Assembly: GCA_947168395.1 (NCBI GenBank)
Contig: CAMVLT010000027.1
Coordinates: forward strand, 1 to 45,506
Origin: an uncultured Prevotellaceae bacterium
GTDB taxonomy: Bacteria > Bacteroidota > Bacteroidia > Bacteroidales > Bacteroidaceae
Length of the DNA: 45,506 bases
Direction: 5' to 3'
Part shown: in pieces, positions 7,585-15,045 of the stretch
Position numbering within the stretch: the first letter of the stretch is position 1
How the letters are laid out: every line of letters starts with the position of its first letter
Made by a program: the position numbers and the translations under genes
The notes under the pieces: model-generated
The model's database searches: none
Told to the model about the DNA's origin: nothing
Seen by the model: only the letters and a program-made list of their open reading frames with translations

Positions 7585-7755
7585 CATAGCCCGTGCTATA
7601 TTGTGGGCGCGTACGCGTAAAAGGTAAGTAAGTACTAACGTTTTAAAAAACAAGAAGAAGGACAAGAGAAGAAAAGAACTGTAATGAAATTTAACTATTT
7701 TTTTAATTCACTTTATTTATTAACAAACAAAACTCAAATGAAAATGAAAAAGACT
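7585..7755. repeat. 171-bp perfect inverted repeat, right arm
   Basis: Exact reverse complement of 4470-4640. It begins at CATAGCCCGTGCTAT, a short stem (ATAGC/GCTAT), and ends inside codon 6 of the right BspA-like gene. CGCGTACGCG lies at 7608-7617. Repeats of this length also support RecA-dependent inversion. Confidence 0.97.
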
Positions 7756-10700
7756 CAAAGTTTGAAGTTGATGCTGCTGGGGTTGTTTGCTCTGGTTAGC
7801 GGAAGTACTTTGGCTCAGACTTACAAGGCAATTGAGGGTGTTGTCTATGCTTCGTATCCAGCAGAAGGCGATAATCCCGCTTATGCCACGGTAGTCGGAG
7901 TCGTTAAGAGTGCTCTTCCTGCCTATAACACGACGGGCAAGAAGATTACTATTACTGATGCAGTTGACGGTGTAAACGTTACTGCATTTGCTGATGGTTG
8001 GACAACTGGTGACTGGTATCAGAATGGTCAGTATACGGCTCTTCCCGAAGCCGTTGAGACGGCCGTGACAGATCCTATTACCGGTGTTACAACCTACACT
8101 AACTCTCAAGTTGCTGGTAGTACATCCTACACGGGTTACAAGACCAACGATGCCTCTGACATTACGGGTCCTGTCTACATGCTGATTAGGGCATCTAAGA
8201 TGACCTCTATTAAGAAAGCTGACGTGCAGGAATTCACTATTGAGAAGTTTACCCTGGGCGAGAGTTGCGGCATTCTTGCCATCCCCGACTATCTGTTCGC
8301 CCCGATGAAGGTGATTACCTCTGATACGAATCTGGGTAAGATTAGTAACAACAATTCTGAAATTGAGGGTTTGACGACTACTCTTAACAATCTTCAGGCT
8401 ACTCAGAACGCCAATGCCGAGAAGATAGACTTCTGGACGGGAGTGATTGCCGAGCGTCTGAATAACATCGATGTTGCCAAGAGCACGACGTGGTGGAAGA
8501 CCCAGGAGGGACAGCTCAAGCAGCTGAAGGACCAGAAGACGGCTCTTGAGAAACTTCGTGACATTATCAAGCAGCTCTATGCCACATGGTCCGATGCAAG
8601 TACTACGGTTTTGAATGCTGTAAACAATGGAAGTAAGGAAGGCTTGACTGATGCCCAGCAGGCCCTCTATGACGACATTGTAGCAGCAATGGTTGCTGCC
8701 AACATTTCTCCCAAGGTTGGTGGTGGTTACGAAACTCCTAACCTGCCTGGCATCATTGAGCAGATCGAGCAACTGGAGAACACTCAGATTCCCGAAAAAG
8801 AAAAATATATGAACGAAACTGCTGTGTTCTTGAAGGAAGGCCCCCAGGCTATGTCACATCAAAATCCCAAGTTCTCAATGAAAGATCTGGAGAACCTCGT
8901 GCAGACAGCCAAGGATGAGCTGGCAAAAGTCGACAAGTCTGACCGTATCAAGGAAGTCAGTGACCAGATCAAGGAACTCCAGAACAAGAACAAGGAACTG
9001 GAGGGCGACCTGTCCGTCCTTGACCCTAACGGCAAGAACGAGACGCTGAAGCAGGTGAACCTGTACGACCAGCAGCTCGTCACCGTCGGCGAGGGTGCCT
9101 TCGCCAATTGTGTGAACGCCAAGTTCGGCTTCAAGAATGACAAGTTCGATGCCAAGATTGAGACCATCAAGGCTCTGGCTTTCGCCAACACGCTGCTTGA
9201 CAACGTCGACCTGAGCGATGCCACATCTGACAAGCTGGCTGTCGAGCACAACGCATTCTATAACACTCCGCTGGTGACCCTGAAACTGCAGGGCGTCACC
9301 TCCGAAAACATTACTCCCTCACTCGTTAGAGCTATCGTTCAGCAGCTGAGGAAGATGGATAAGGACATCGAGTACACTGATGCTTGCGGCAATGTCTACA
9401 AGACTAATGATGTTACCAATACGAACAATACGCTGAAGAACGTCACGCTGCCTACCACTGAGATCTTCACGGAAATCGCCGGCCGTCTTTATGAACAAGG
9501 AGAGAAGGTTTGGAGCGGTACCTTCGAGGACTGCATCGCCCTTGAGGAAATTGTTATTCCTGCTCAGATTGAGGATATTGAAATGGGCGCATTCGAGAAC
9601 TGCGTGAACCTTGCTACCGTCACCTTCGCAGGTGATAAGATTGCCAGAATCGAGCGTTTTGCCTTCTTCCGCACCAAGGTTCCTGCCTTCGACCTGAGCA
9701 ATCAGTTCAAGCTGGCCTTCATCGGCGACTATGCTTTTGCATACAACTGCCAGTTGACGACCGTCAACCTGCCCGCTGACAAGGACAAGTACTCTTATGA
9801 GCAGGCTCCGCTTGCCGAGCTGCTGTCCAATACCTTCCTTGGCGACATCAACCTGACAACCGTTACCTTCAACGGCAACATGTTCCACCTGGCCGAGGGT
9901 CTGTTCCGCAGCAACAAGCTGGCCGACCTCGACCTGTCGAAGACAAAGGTGCTGGTGCTGAACAATCTGTTCTTTACTGGTGTCAACGATCCCGTTGTTG
10001 ACGAGAACGGCGATATCATGTATGCAAAGGACGAGAATGGTGACTTCATCCTGGATGCTCAGAACAAAAAGATACCTTTGTACCAGAGTGAGACGAACAA
10101 GACTCTCCAGAGCGTTACATTGCCCGAGGGCCTGCTGGCCATCAACAACTTCGCCCTGTCCGGCCTGCAGGGCAAAGACTTCAAGAATCTGGTCATTCCC
10201 ACCAGTGTCATCTTCACCGGTGTGGGCGCATTCCGCAACAGCTCGTTCCTGGAGGACATCGACATGACGGACACCAAGCTGCGCTTCTTCGAGCGTGGCA
10301 CGTTCGAGCAGTGCCTGAAGCTGGAGACTGTGGAGCTCTTCGCTGAGGAAGAGCTGTATCTTCCCAGCATGTCGTTCAATACCGGAACCGGTACTGCACA
10401 GGTAACGACCCTGTTCACCAATCCGCTGAGAGAGGCTCTCCGCCAGCTGACTGCTCGTGCTACAGGCTTGAACCCAGTACCAGTACCTTGGGGTGGGCTT
10501 GAACCTAGCGGCTTCTATCCTCCTATTGGCGATCCTACTGTTGAAGATCCCGATCCTGACTGGAACCGCCCGTTCAGCTACATAGACCAGATTGGCAGAA
10601 ACATCAATCCCGACTACAACGGTCAAAATCAGTTAGGCTATATCATGGCCGCTCTTGGTGGTGACGGTTGGTATGACAGAATTACTTCTGAGCAAACCTC

Positions 10701-11655
10701 TTTTGATCCTGATTACAATCGCGATGTGTTTAACAACACCCTTTGGGGCTTTGACGACGAGTGGTTCGACGGCCGTCCCAACCATGAGAAGGTAAAGGTT
10801 TACGTTACTCCCAATGACCTGAAGCGCCTGAAAGCCGCCAACTATGAGGAGGCCTACTCACAGCTTGAGGAATTGAAGACTACTATCAAGATGTCCTATA
10901 TTGCTCCCTACAGCTATGGTGTCATCAGCAAGCCTTACGGTGTGTGGATCCCCTATAAGGATGGTACCGTTGTGTTCTCTGCTTATCAGGACGGCGGCAA
11001 CGTCATCATGCATCCTGCCAAGATTAAGAACGGCTACTACAAGGTTGCCGGTTACGATCCTGCAGTTAATGCTGAGGGTGAGGTTAAGTATGGCAATAAC
11101 TACTATTGGAAACCCGACGGTGCAACATGGACGGATGTAGAGCTTGCCAACACGGCTGCCGACCGTGCTTCTGCCGCAGTTATCCGTGTGTATGGTAATG
11201 TGAGCGAGATTGAGTATATTGCCCAGCACAGCCGCGACGTACACGCGATTCCCGCCGGTATGGCTACCGATCCGGAGATCCACATTGCTCCGAGATTCCA
11301 GAGTACGCTCGACACTGAGAACCAGCTCCAGATTCTTGACGAGAACGTCTATCCCACTACCAACATGAACTGGTACAAGTTCGGTATCTACGGAGGTGAA
11401 GTCAACTTCTGGTATGTCTCCAGCGGTAAGATTGCCAAGGGTGCTCTTGGCTTGAACGGCGAAGGTGTCAACGGCCTGTCCCGTCTGGACATTGTCTGGA
11501 ATGAGTTTGATGAGGCAACTGCTGTCTTGGGCATCAAGGAGTACCGCGACATGATGCAGAATGGTACCATCTATAACCTGCAGGGTGTGAAGGTAACCGC
11601 TCCTGTGAAGGGTCAGATGTACATCCAGAACGGTAAGAAGTTCATCCAGAAATAA
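7738..11655 (+). CDS. BspA-like leucine-rich-repeat surface protein, right copy (1305 aa)
   Basis: A signal peptide (MKMKKTQSLKLMLLGLFALV, cleavage near STLAQ) is followed by a beta-rich N-terminal part. A long coiled-coil-like region (about 200-440, with EKLRDIIKQ and QIKELQNKNKELEGDL) precedes BspA LRR_5 units from about 447 to 865 (VGEGAFANC, IGDYAFAYNC). A Gly/Pro-rich region and an IYNLQGVKVTAPVKGQ-type C terminus follow. Architecture matches the left copy, but apart from the shared signal peptide and C-terminal tail the sequences differ widely. This suggests alternative antigens or adhesins. A consensus promoter lies upstream, so this copy is probably ON in this orientation. An in-frame ATG at 7684 would add 18 residues before the signal peptide and is not preferred. 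Confidence 0.88.
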   Translation: MKMKKTQSLKLMLLGLFALVSGSTLAQTYKAIEGVVYASYPAEGDNPAYATVVGVVKSALPAYNTTGKKITITDAVDGVNVTAFADGWTTGDWYQNGQYTALPEAVETAVTDPITGVTTYTNSQVAGSTSYTGYKTNDASDITGPVYMLIRASKMTSIKKADVQEFTIEKFTLGESCGILAIPDYLFAPMKVITSDTNLGKISNNNSEIEGLTTTLNNLQATQNANAEKIDFWTGVIAERLNNIDVAKSTTWWKTQEGQLKQLKDQKTALEKLRDIIKQLYATWSDASTTVLNAVNNGSKEGLTDAQQALYDDIVAAMVAANISPKVGGGYETPNLPGIIEQIEQLENTQIPEKEKYMNETAVFLKEGPQAMSHQNPKFSMKDLENLVQTAKDELAKVDKSDRIKEVSDQIKELQNKNKELEGDLSVLDPNGKNETLKQVNLYDQQLVTVGEGAFANCVNAKFGFKNDKFDAKIETIKALAFANTLLDNVDLSDATSDKLAVEHNAFYNTPLVTLKLQGVTSENITPSLVRAIVQQLRKMDKDIEYTDACGNVYKTNDVTNTNNTLKNVTLPTTEIFTEIAGRLYEQGEKVWSGTFEDCIALEEIVIPAQIEDIEMGAFENCVNLATVTFAGDKIARIERFAFFRTKVPAFDLSNQFKLAFIGDYAFAYNCQLTTVNLPADKDKYSYEQAPLAELLSNTFLGDINLTTVTFNGNMFHLAEGLFRSNKLADLDLSKTKVLVLNNLFFTGVNDPVVDENGDIMYAKDENGDFILDAQNKKIPLYQSETNKTLQSVTLPEGLLAINNFALSGLQGKDFKNLVIPTSVIFTGVGAFRNSSFLEDIDMTDTKLRFFERGTFEQCLKLETVELFAEEELYLPSMSFNTGTGTAQVTTLFTNPLREALRQLTARATGLNPVPVPWGGLEPSGFYPPIGDPTVEDPDPDWNRPFSYIDQIGRNINPDYNGQNQLGYIMAALGGDGWYDRITSEQTSFDPDYNRDVFNNTLWGFDDEWFDGRPNHEKVKVYVTPNDLKRLKAANYEEAYSQLEELKTTIKMSYIAPYSYGVISKPYGVWIPYKDGTVVFSAYQDGGNVIMHPAKIKNGYYKVAGYDPAVNAEGEVKYGNNYYWKPDGATWTDVELANTAADRASAAVIRVYGNVSEIEYIAQHSRDVHAIPAGMATDPEIHIAPRFQSTLDTENQLQILDENVYPTTNMNWYKFGIYGGEVNFWYVSSGKIAKGALGLNGEGVNGLSRLDIVWNEFDEATAVLGIKEYRDMMQNGTIYNLQGVKVTAPVKGQMYIQNGKKFIQK

Positions 11656-11680
11656 TAATCCTAACTTTAATCCTAACAGT

Positions 11681-11709
11681 GCAGGGGTAGTCTTTCTGTC
11701 TACCCCTGC
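11681..11709 (+). promoter_or_regulatory. intercistronic stem-loop, right cassette
   Basis: GCAGGGGTAG (11681-11690) pairs perfectly with CTACCCCTGC (11700-11709). It lies between the BspA stop and the small peptide gene, as in the left cassette. A-rich sequence follows instead of a T run, so it is more likely a processing or attenuation structure than a full terminator. Confidence 0.6.
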
Positions 11710-11735
11710 CTATAAAAAGAGAAAGTAAGAAAACA

Positions 11736-11894
11736 ATGGAAAAGAAAATCTATTTTGCACCTTTTACTGAGGTGATTTCTGTTGAGACAGAATCATTCAT
11801 TGCCAACTCACCTGTCATTTTCGATGGTGGACAAGGTGCTGGTGGAGATGGTCAGGGTGTTAACGCTGACGACGTTACCGAAATTGGTGGATAA
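11736..11894 (+). CDS. small acidic peptide, partner of right BspA-like protein (52 aa)
   Basis: Starts MEKKIYFAPFTEVISVETES and has a Gly/Asp-rich second half (FDGGQGAGGDGQG). It shares the first six residues and the Pro-x2-EVI pattern with the 46-residue peptide of the left cassette, and sits in the same position 80 bp behind its BspA-like gene. There is no signal peptide. Upstream AAAGAGAAAGTAAGAAA is A/G-rich like other Bacteroidales leaders. Conservation of N terminus, gene order and spacing between otherwise diverged cassettes supports a real gene. Function is unknown: chaperone, export partner, regulator and peptide precursor are all open. Confidence 0.65.
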   Translation: MEKKIYFAPFTEVISVETESFIANSPVIFDGGQGAGGDGQGVNADDVTEIGG

Positions 11895-11929
11895 TCTTGC
11901 TTATCCACAGATACAAAAGTGACGAAAAT

Positions 11930-11971
11930 GACAGAGGGTTAGACCCTTGGGGTTTACCTTCTGTCTTTTTT
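11930..11971 (+). terminator. rho-independent terminator of right cassette
   Basis: A long stem (GACAGAGGGTTAGACCC paired with 11950-11965, one bulge) is followed by six T (11966-11971). It ends 15 bp before the TraX-family ATG. Confidence 0.85.
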
Positions 11972-11985
11972 AATCCTATTCTGAC

Positions 11986-12738
11986 ATGCACCAGACTGAT
12001 TTATATAGTTCATACGACCAAAGGTGGAAGATACTCAGCGGAAGTTGGCTGAAGTTGTTAGCTATAGTGTCAATGACTATTGATCATACAGCCCAGCATG
12101 TTTTTTACCATCTTTCTTCATTAAATGCGCCTCTGTTTACTTTAGGCAACCGTCCGTTCAGTTGCGTGCTGCTGATGGTCTGCTTTGGGCGTCTTGCCTT
12201 TCCGCTGTTTGCTTTTTTGGCAGTTGAAGGATTCATTCATACCCGTGATTTCCGTAAATACAGTCTTAACCTGCTGCTGTTTGCGCTGCTTTCTGTCATA
12301 CCTTGGCATCTTATACGCTATGGCTGCATGTTCAGCCTACGCTCTCAGAACGTGTTGTTCACATTGTTGTTAGGCATCCTTTCTCTTGATGCTGTTCGCC
12401 GGTGGGAAAATGGGCAAATAACCGCTTTCCGCCTTCTCATCAGTATGTTAACCTTGCTGATTACCTCTGATTTACTACACACTGACTATGGTGCACGTGG
12501 TTTAGCATTTATACTTGCCATCTACATCTTACGTCACAAACCAGCATTGCAGGCTACCATTGGATGGTGTCTTCTTCCATTTCGATGGGTGGCTGCTATT
12601 GCGTTTATTCCCATGAATATGTATAACGGCCGTCGCGGTTTTATCCAAGGGGCTGTTTCTAAATATGCGTTTTACGCCTTTTATCCGCTGCATTTGTTAG
12701 TGCTTTACTACTTGCAATGCCGCGTCATAACGGCCTGA
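11986..12738 (+). CDS. TraX-family multi-spanning membrane protein (250 aa)
   Basis: The N-terminal KLLAIVSMTIDHTAQHVFYH pattern and about seven to eight hydrophobic segments are typical of TraX-family proteins. The founding member acetylates F-pilin; bacterial chromosomal members are thought to be acyltransferase-like, with largely unknown substrates. It starts just behind the terminator of the right BspA cassette and no consensus promoter is visible, so it may depend on read-through or on a promoter I cannot recognise. It could modify the exopolysaccharide made by the following operon or the surface protein upstream; neither is shown. Confidence 0.85.
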   Translation: MHQTDLYSSYDQRWKILSGSWLKLLAIVSMTIDHTAQHVFYHLSSLNAPLFTLGNRPFSCVLLMVCFGRLAFPLFAFLAVEGFIHTRDFRKYSLNLLLFALLSVIPWHLIRYGCMFSLRSQNVLFTLLLGILSLDAVRRWENGQITAFRLLISMLTLLITSDLLHTDYGARGLAFILAIYILRHKPALQATIGWCLLPFRWVAAIAFIPMNMYNGRRGFIQGAVSKYAFYAFYPLHLLVLYYLQCRVITA

Positions 12739-12746
12739 TGGCCGTT
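12729..12746 (+). terminator. short stem-loop over the TraX stop codon
   Basis: AACGGCC (12729-12735) pairs with GGCCGTT (12740-12746) around the TGA stop, followed by TTAA. It is a weak terminator candidate separating the TraX gene from the exopolysaccharide operon. Confidence 0.4.
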
Positions 12747-12844
12747 TAACCAATAAGTCGATACGACATCCGATTGATGTTACTGCTGGACATCAGCGTA
12801 GTCATGAAAGAATTGTCGAATTATTATATTAAGGAAAATAAGAA

Positions 12845-12872
12845 GGTCTCCGTGTTAAAAAATGCGGTGACC
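12845..12872 (+). promoter_or_regulatory. leader hairpin upstream of the UpxY-like gene
   Basis: GGTCTCCG (12845-12852) pairs with CGGTGACC (12865-12872) with one mismatch and a 12-nt A-rich loop. It ends 17 nt before the antiterminator ATG. A second small stem (TGATGT/ACATCA, 12775-12795) lies further upstream. UpxY proteins act in the 5' leaders of their own operons, so these are candidate attenuation or recognition elements. No consensus promoter was found in 12739-12889. Confidence 0.35.
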
Positions 12873-12889
12873 CCCAGTTATTCTTTTAG

Positions 12890-13423
12890 ATGAAATGGTA
12901 CGCCATGCGAGTAACCTACTCCCGTGAACTGAAGGTGCAAGCAGTTCTTCGTCAGCTTGGTATTGAAAGCTTCGTTCCGATGCGTCGCGGTGTGACTCAC
13001 GGGAAGGAAGGGCTGCACTTCGGATTGGTACCTGCTATTCATAACCTGATATTTGTCCGTTCCACACAGGAGGCACTCTCTGAACTGAAGCGAGGGAGAG
13101 AAGAACTGGCCTCGCTACGCTATATGACACGCCCTCTGTCAGAAACCCCCAACAAACATGAAATTATTATAGTACGTGACACAGAAATGGAAAACTTCAT
13201 CCGTGTGGCATCAGTGACTGATGACCGGGTCATGTTTCTTGATTCGGCAGTGGATGAACAAGTGGGGAAACGAGTCCGCATCACCGATGGATATTTTGCG
13301 GGTGTGGAAGGTGTAGTACGTCGTATCAAGAAAAACAAGCATGTGGTGGTGAGCATTGAAGGGTGTGCCTCTGTGGCTATAGCCTATGTTCCCAAACAAA
13401 GCTTAATGATAGTCGATAGTTGA
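12890..13423 (+). CDS. upxY: UpxY-type transcription antiterminator (NusG paralogue, 177 aa)
   Basis: An N-terminal NGN-like domain (MKWYAMRVTYSRELKVQAVL, about 1-110) is followed by a KOW motif (about 123-150, VRITDGYFAGVEGVVRRIKK). This is the specialised NusG architecture of UpxY/RfaH proteins. In Bacteroides the first gene of capsule loci encodes UpxY, which lets RNA polymerase pass early termination in that operon. It heads a ~30-kb colinear exopolysaccharide operon, exactly the context expected. A UpxZ partner, which usually follows upxY in Bacteroides fragilis, is absent. Its stop overlaps the next ATG (TGATG), so the two are translationally coupled. Confidence 0.88.
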   Translation: MKWYAMRVTYSRELKVQAVLRQLGIESFVPMRRGVTHGKEGLHFGLVPAIHNLIFVRSTQEALSELKRGREELASLRYMTRPLSETPNKHEIIIVRDTEMENFIRVASVTDDRVMFLDSAVDEQVGKRVRITDGYFAGVEGVVRRIKKNKHVVVSIEGCASVAIAYVPKQSLMIVDS

Positions 13424-14142
13424 TGGTGAGTGTTTTTCCGATACGTCGTCGATATAGTTTATGTGAGAGTGGCTATTTCAAAGGTTTCACCGACTGGCAC
13501 TGCCATATCATACCTGGCGTTGACGACGGTTTGCAATCAGAGAGGGATTTGAACACAGTATTACGGACTTACGCGCGTTTAGGTGTCAAGGAAGTGTGGA
13601 TGACCCCCCATATCATGGAGGATATACCTAACGAGACATTGACTCTGAAGAAGCATTTTACGCTGATAGATATTGACTACGAGGGTTCCCTGACTTTACG
13701 TTTAGGAGCTGAGAACATGATGGACCATACGCTGCATGACCGCCTGCAGCAAAACGACTTGCTGCCGATAGGCGAAAGCGGACTGCTGGTAGAAACATCT
13801 TACTTTACTCCGCCGATACTGTTTCATGAAACACTTGAAAGAATTGTCGACATGGGTTATACTCCGGTATTGGCACATCCTGAGCGATATGTCTATATGG
13901 GAGAGTCGGACTACAGACAGCTGAAGGATGAAGGTGTGTGCCTGCAACTAAACCTGCCATCGTTAGGCGGTTACTATGGCAAATTGGCTCAGCATAAAGC
14001 CGGAGAACTGCTGCGACTTGGCTTGTATGACCTGGCAGGCACCGACCTGCATACCGTTGAGATGCTTCCGAAGCTGGCTTCGCTGAAAGTCTCAAAAACC
14101 AAATTAGCGTCTTTAGAGCAACTGAAGGAGAACCGTGTTTAG
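13423..14142 (+). CDS. CpsB/YwqE-type tyrosine phosphatase, PHP fold (239 aa)
   Basis: The PHP metal-site motifs are in order: DWHCHIIPGVDDG near residue 23, MTPHIM near 65, ETSYF, VLAHPERY near 150 and AGTDLHT near 207. This family dephosphorylates the tyrosine-rich tail of the capsule co-polymerase kinase, here encoded two genes downstream. It is a metal-dependent enzyme acting in the cytoplasm. The ATG at 13423 overlaps the antiterminator stop; a TTG one codon earlier is also possible. It forms the regulatory pair for polymer length with the Wzc kinase. Confidence 0.9.
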   Translation: MVSVFPIRRRYSLCESGYFKGFTDWHCHIIPGVDDGLQSERDLNTVLRTYARLGVKEVWMTPHIMEDIPNETLTLKKHFTLIDIDYEGSLTLRLGAENMMDHTLHDRLQQNDLLPIGESGLLVETSYFTPPILFHETLERIVDMGYTPVLAHPERYVYMGESDYRQLKDEGVCLQLNLPSLGGYYGKLAQHKAGELLRLGLYDLAGTDLHTVEMLPKLASLKVSKTKLASLEQLKENRV

Positions 14143-14164
14143 AAAACAAATATAAATAGTAATT

Positions 14165-14998
14165 ATGAGATATTGTTATACTTCGATATTAATGTTATCA
14201 GTGCTGTTTCTTTGCAGTTGCGGCAGCACCCGCGACATCGCCTATATGCAAGACTTGGCTGCTGGCCAGCAGATAGAATCACAAGTTGCCCAGCAGCTGA
14301 AGGCTCAACCTGACGACAAGCTGACCATTGTGGTGACTTGCGACAAGCCTGTGCTGGCAAGTATGTTCAACCTGCCCTACGTGACCAACAGGATAGGTAC
14401 TGGCGGTGTCAGCAGTTCGACTGGAGGCACCTCTGCAAGCACTATGACATCAGGCGAGAACGGCATCCTTTCGTACACGGTGGACAAGCATGGCGACATT
14501 GACTTCCCAGTGTTTGGCAAGATTCATGTTGCCGGGCTCGAACGTGCCGAGATAGCAGCCATGATACGCAAAAAGCTGATAGACAGCAACCAGATAAAGG
14601 ATCCGACGGTAATAGTGGAGTTTGTGAACCATTACGTAACCGTCATTGGTGAAGTCGCCCGTCCCGGTCGCTTCAGCCTGAACCGTGACAAGACTACACT
14701 TTTAGACATGCTTGGCATGGCCGGCGACCTGACCATTAGCGGTAAGCGCCAGCCGGTAAAGGTGCTACGAAACACTGCCGGCGATAGTCACCAAGTGTAT
14801 GAGGTAGACCTGTGCAAGGGTGTCGAACTGCTTCGCTCGCCAGTGTTCTATATGCAGCCAAACGACTTGGTGTACGTAGAGCCAAATAATAAGCGTAGCA
14901 ATGAGTCGACGATAAACGGCAATACGCTTCGCACCCCGAGTTTCTGGCTGTCGTTAGGCTCGTTCCTTTTGACGCTGGGTGTGCTGGTGTTTAAGTAA
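14165..14998 (+). CDS. wza: Wza-type polysaccharide export outer-membrane lipoprotein (277 aa)
   Basis: A lipoprotein signal ends in LFLCSC with the lipidated Cys at residue 19. A polysaccharide export (Poly_export) domain follows (about 45-165, including VEFVNHYVTVIGEVARPG), with one SLBB segment (about 165-235). A C-terminal hydrophobic segment (FWLSLGSFLLTLGVLVF) replaces the amphipathic barrel helix of E. coli Wza, as is common in Bacteroidota. It forms the export channel with the Wzc co-polymerase. Its TAA overlaps an ATG of the next gene. Confidence 0.92.
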   Translation: MRYCYTSILMLSVLFLCSCGSTRDIAYMQDLAAGQQIESQVAQQLKAQPDDKLTIVVTCDKPVLASMFNLPYVTNRIGTGGVSSSTGGTSASTMTSGENGILSYTVDKHGDIDFPVFGKIHVAGLERAEIAAMIRKKLIDSNQIKDPTVIVEFVNHYVTVIGEVARPGRFSLNRDKTTLLDMLGMAGDLTISGKRQPVKVLRNTAGDSHQVYEVDLCKGVELLRSPVFYMQPNDLVYVEPNNKRSNESTINGNTLRTPSFWLSLGSFLLTLGVLVFK

Positions 14999-15045
14999 TG
15001 ATGGGGCTTATTGGCCTTATTGATAAGATAATAATCAAGGAAATT

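Noticed and set aside
9319..10626. 435-codon open frame antisense to the right BspA-like gene
   Set aside because: It runs opposite a clearly coding LRR gene, has no family motif or promoter, and its long openness follows from the sense-strand codon pattern. Other antisense frames over both BspA-like genes (for example 876-1571 and 7720-8772) are rejected for the same reason.
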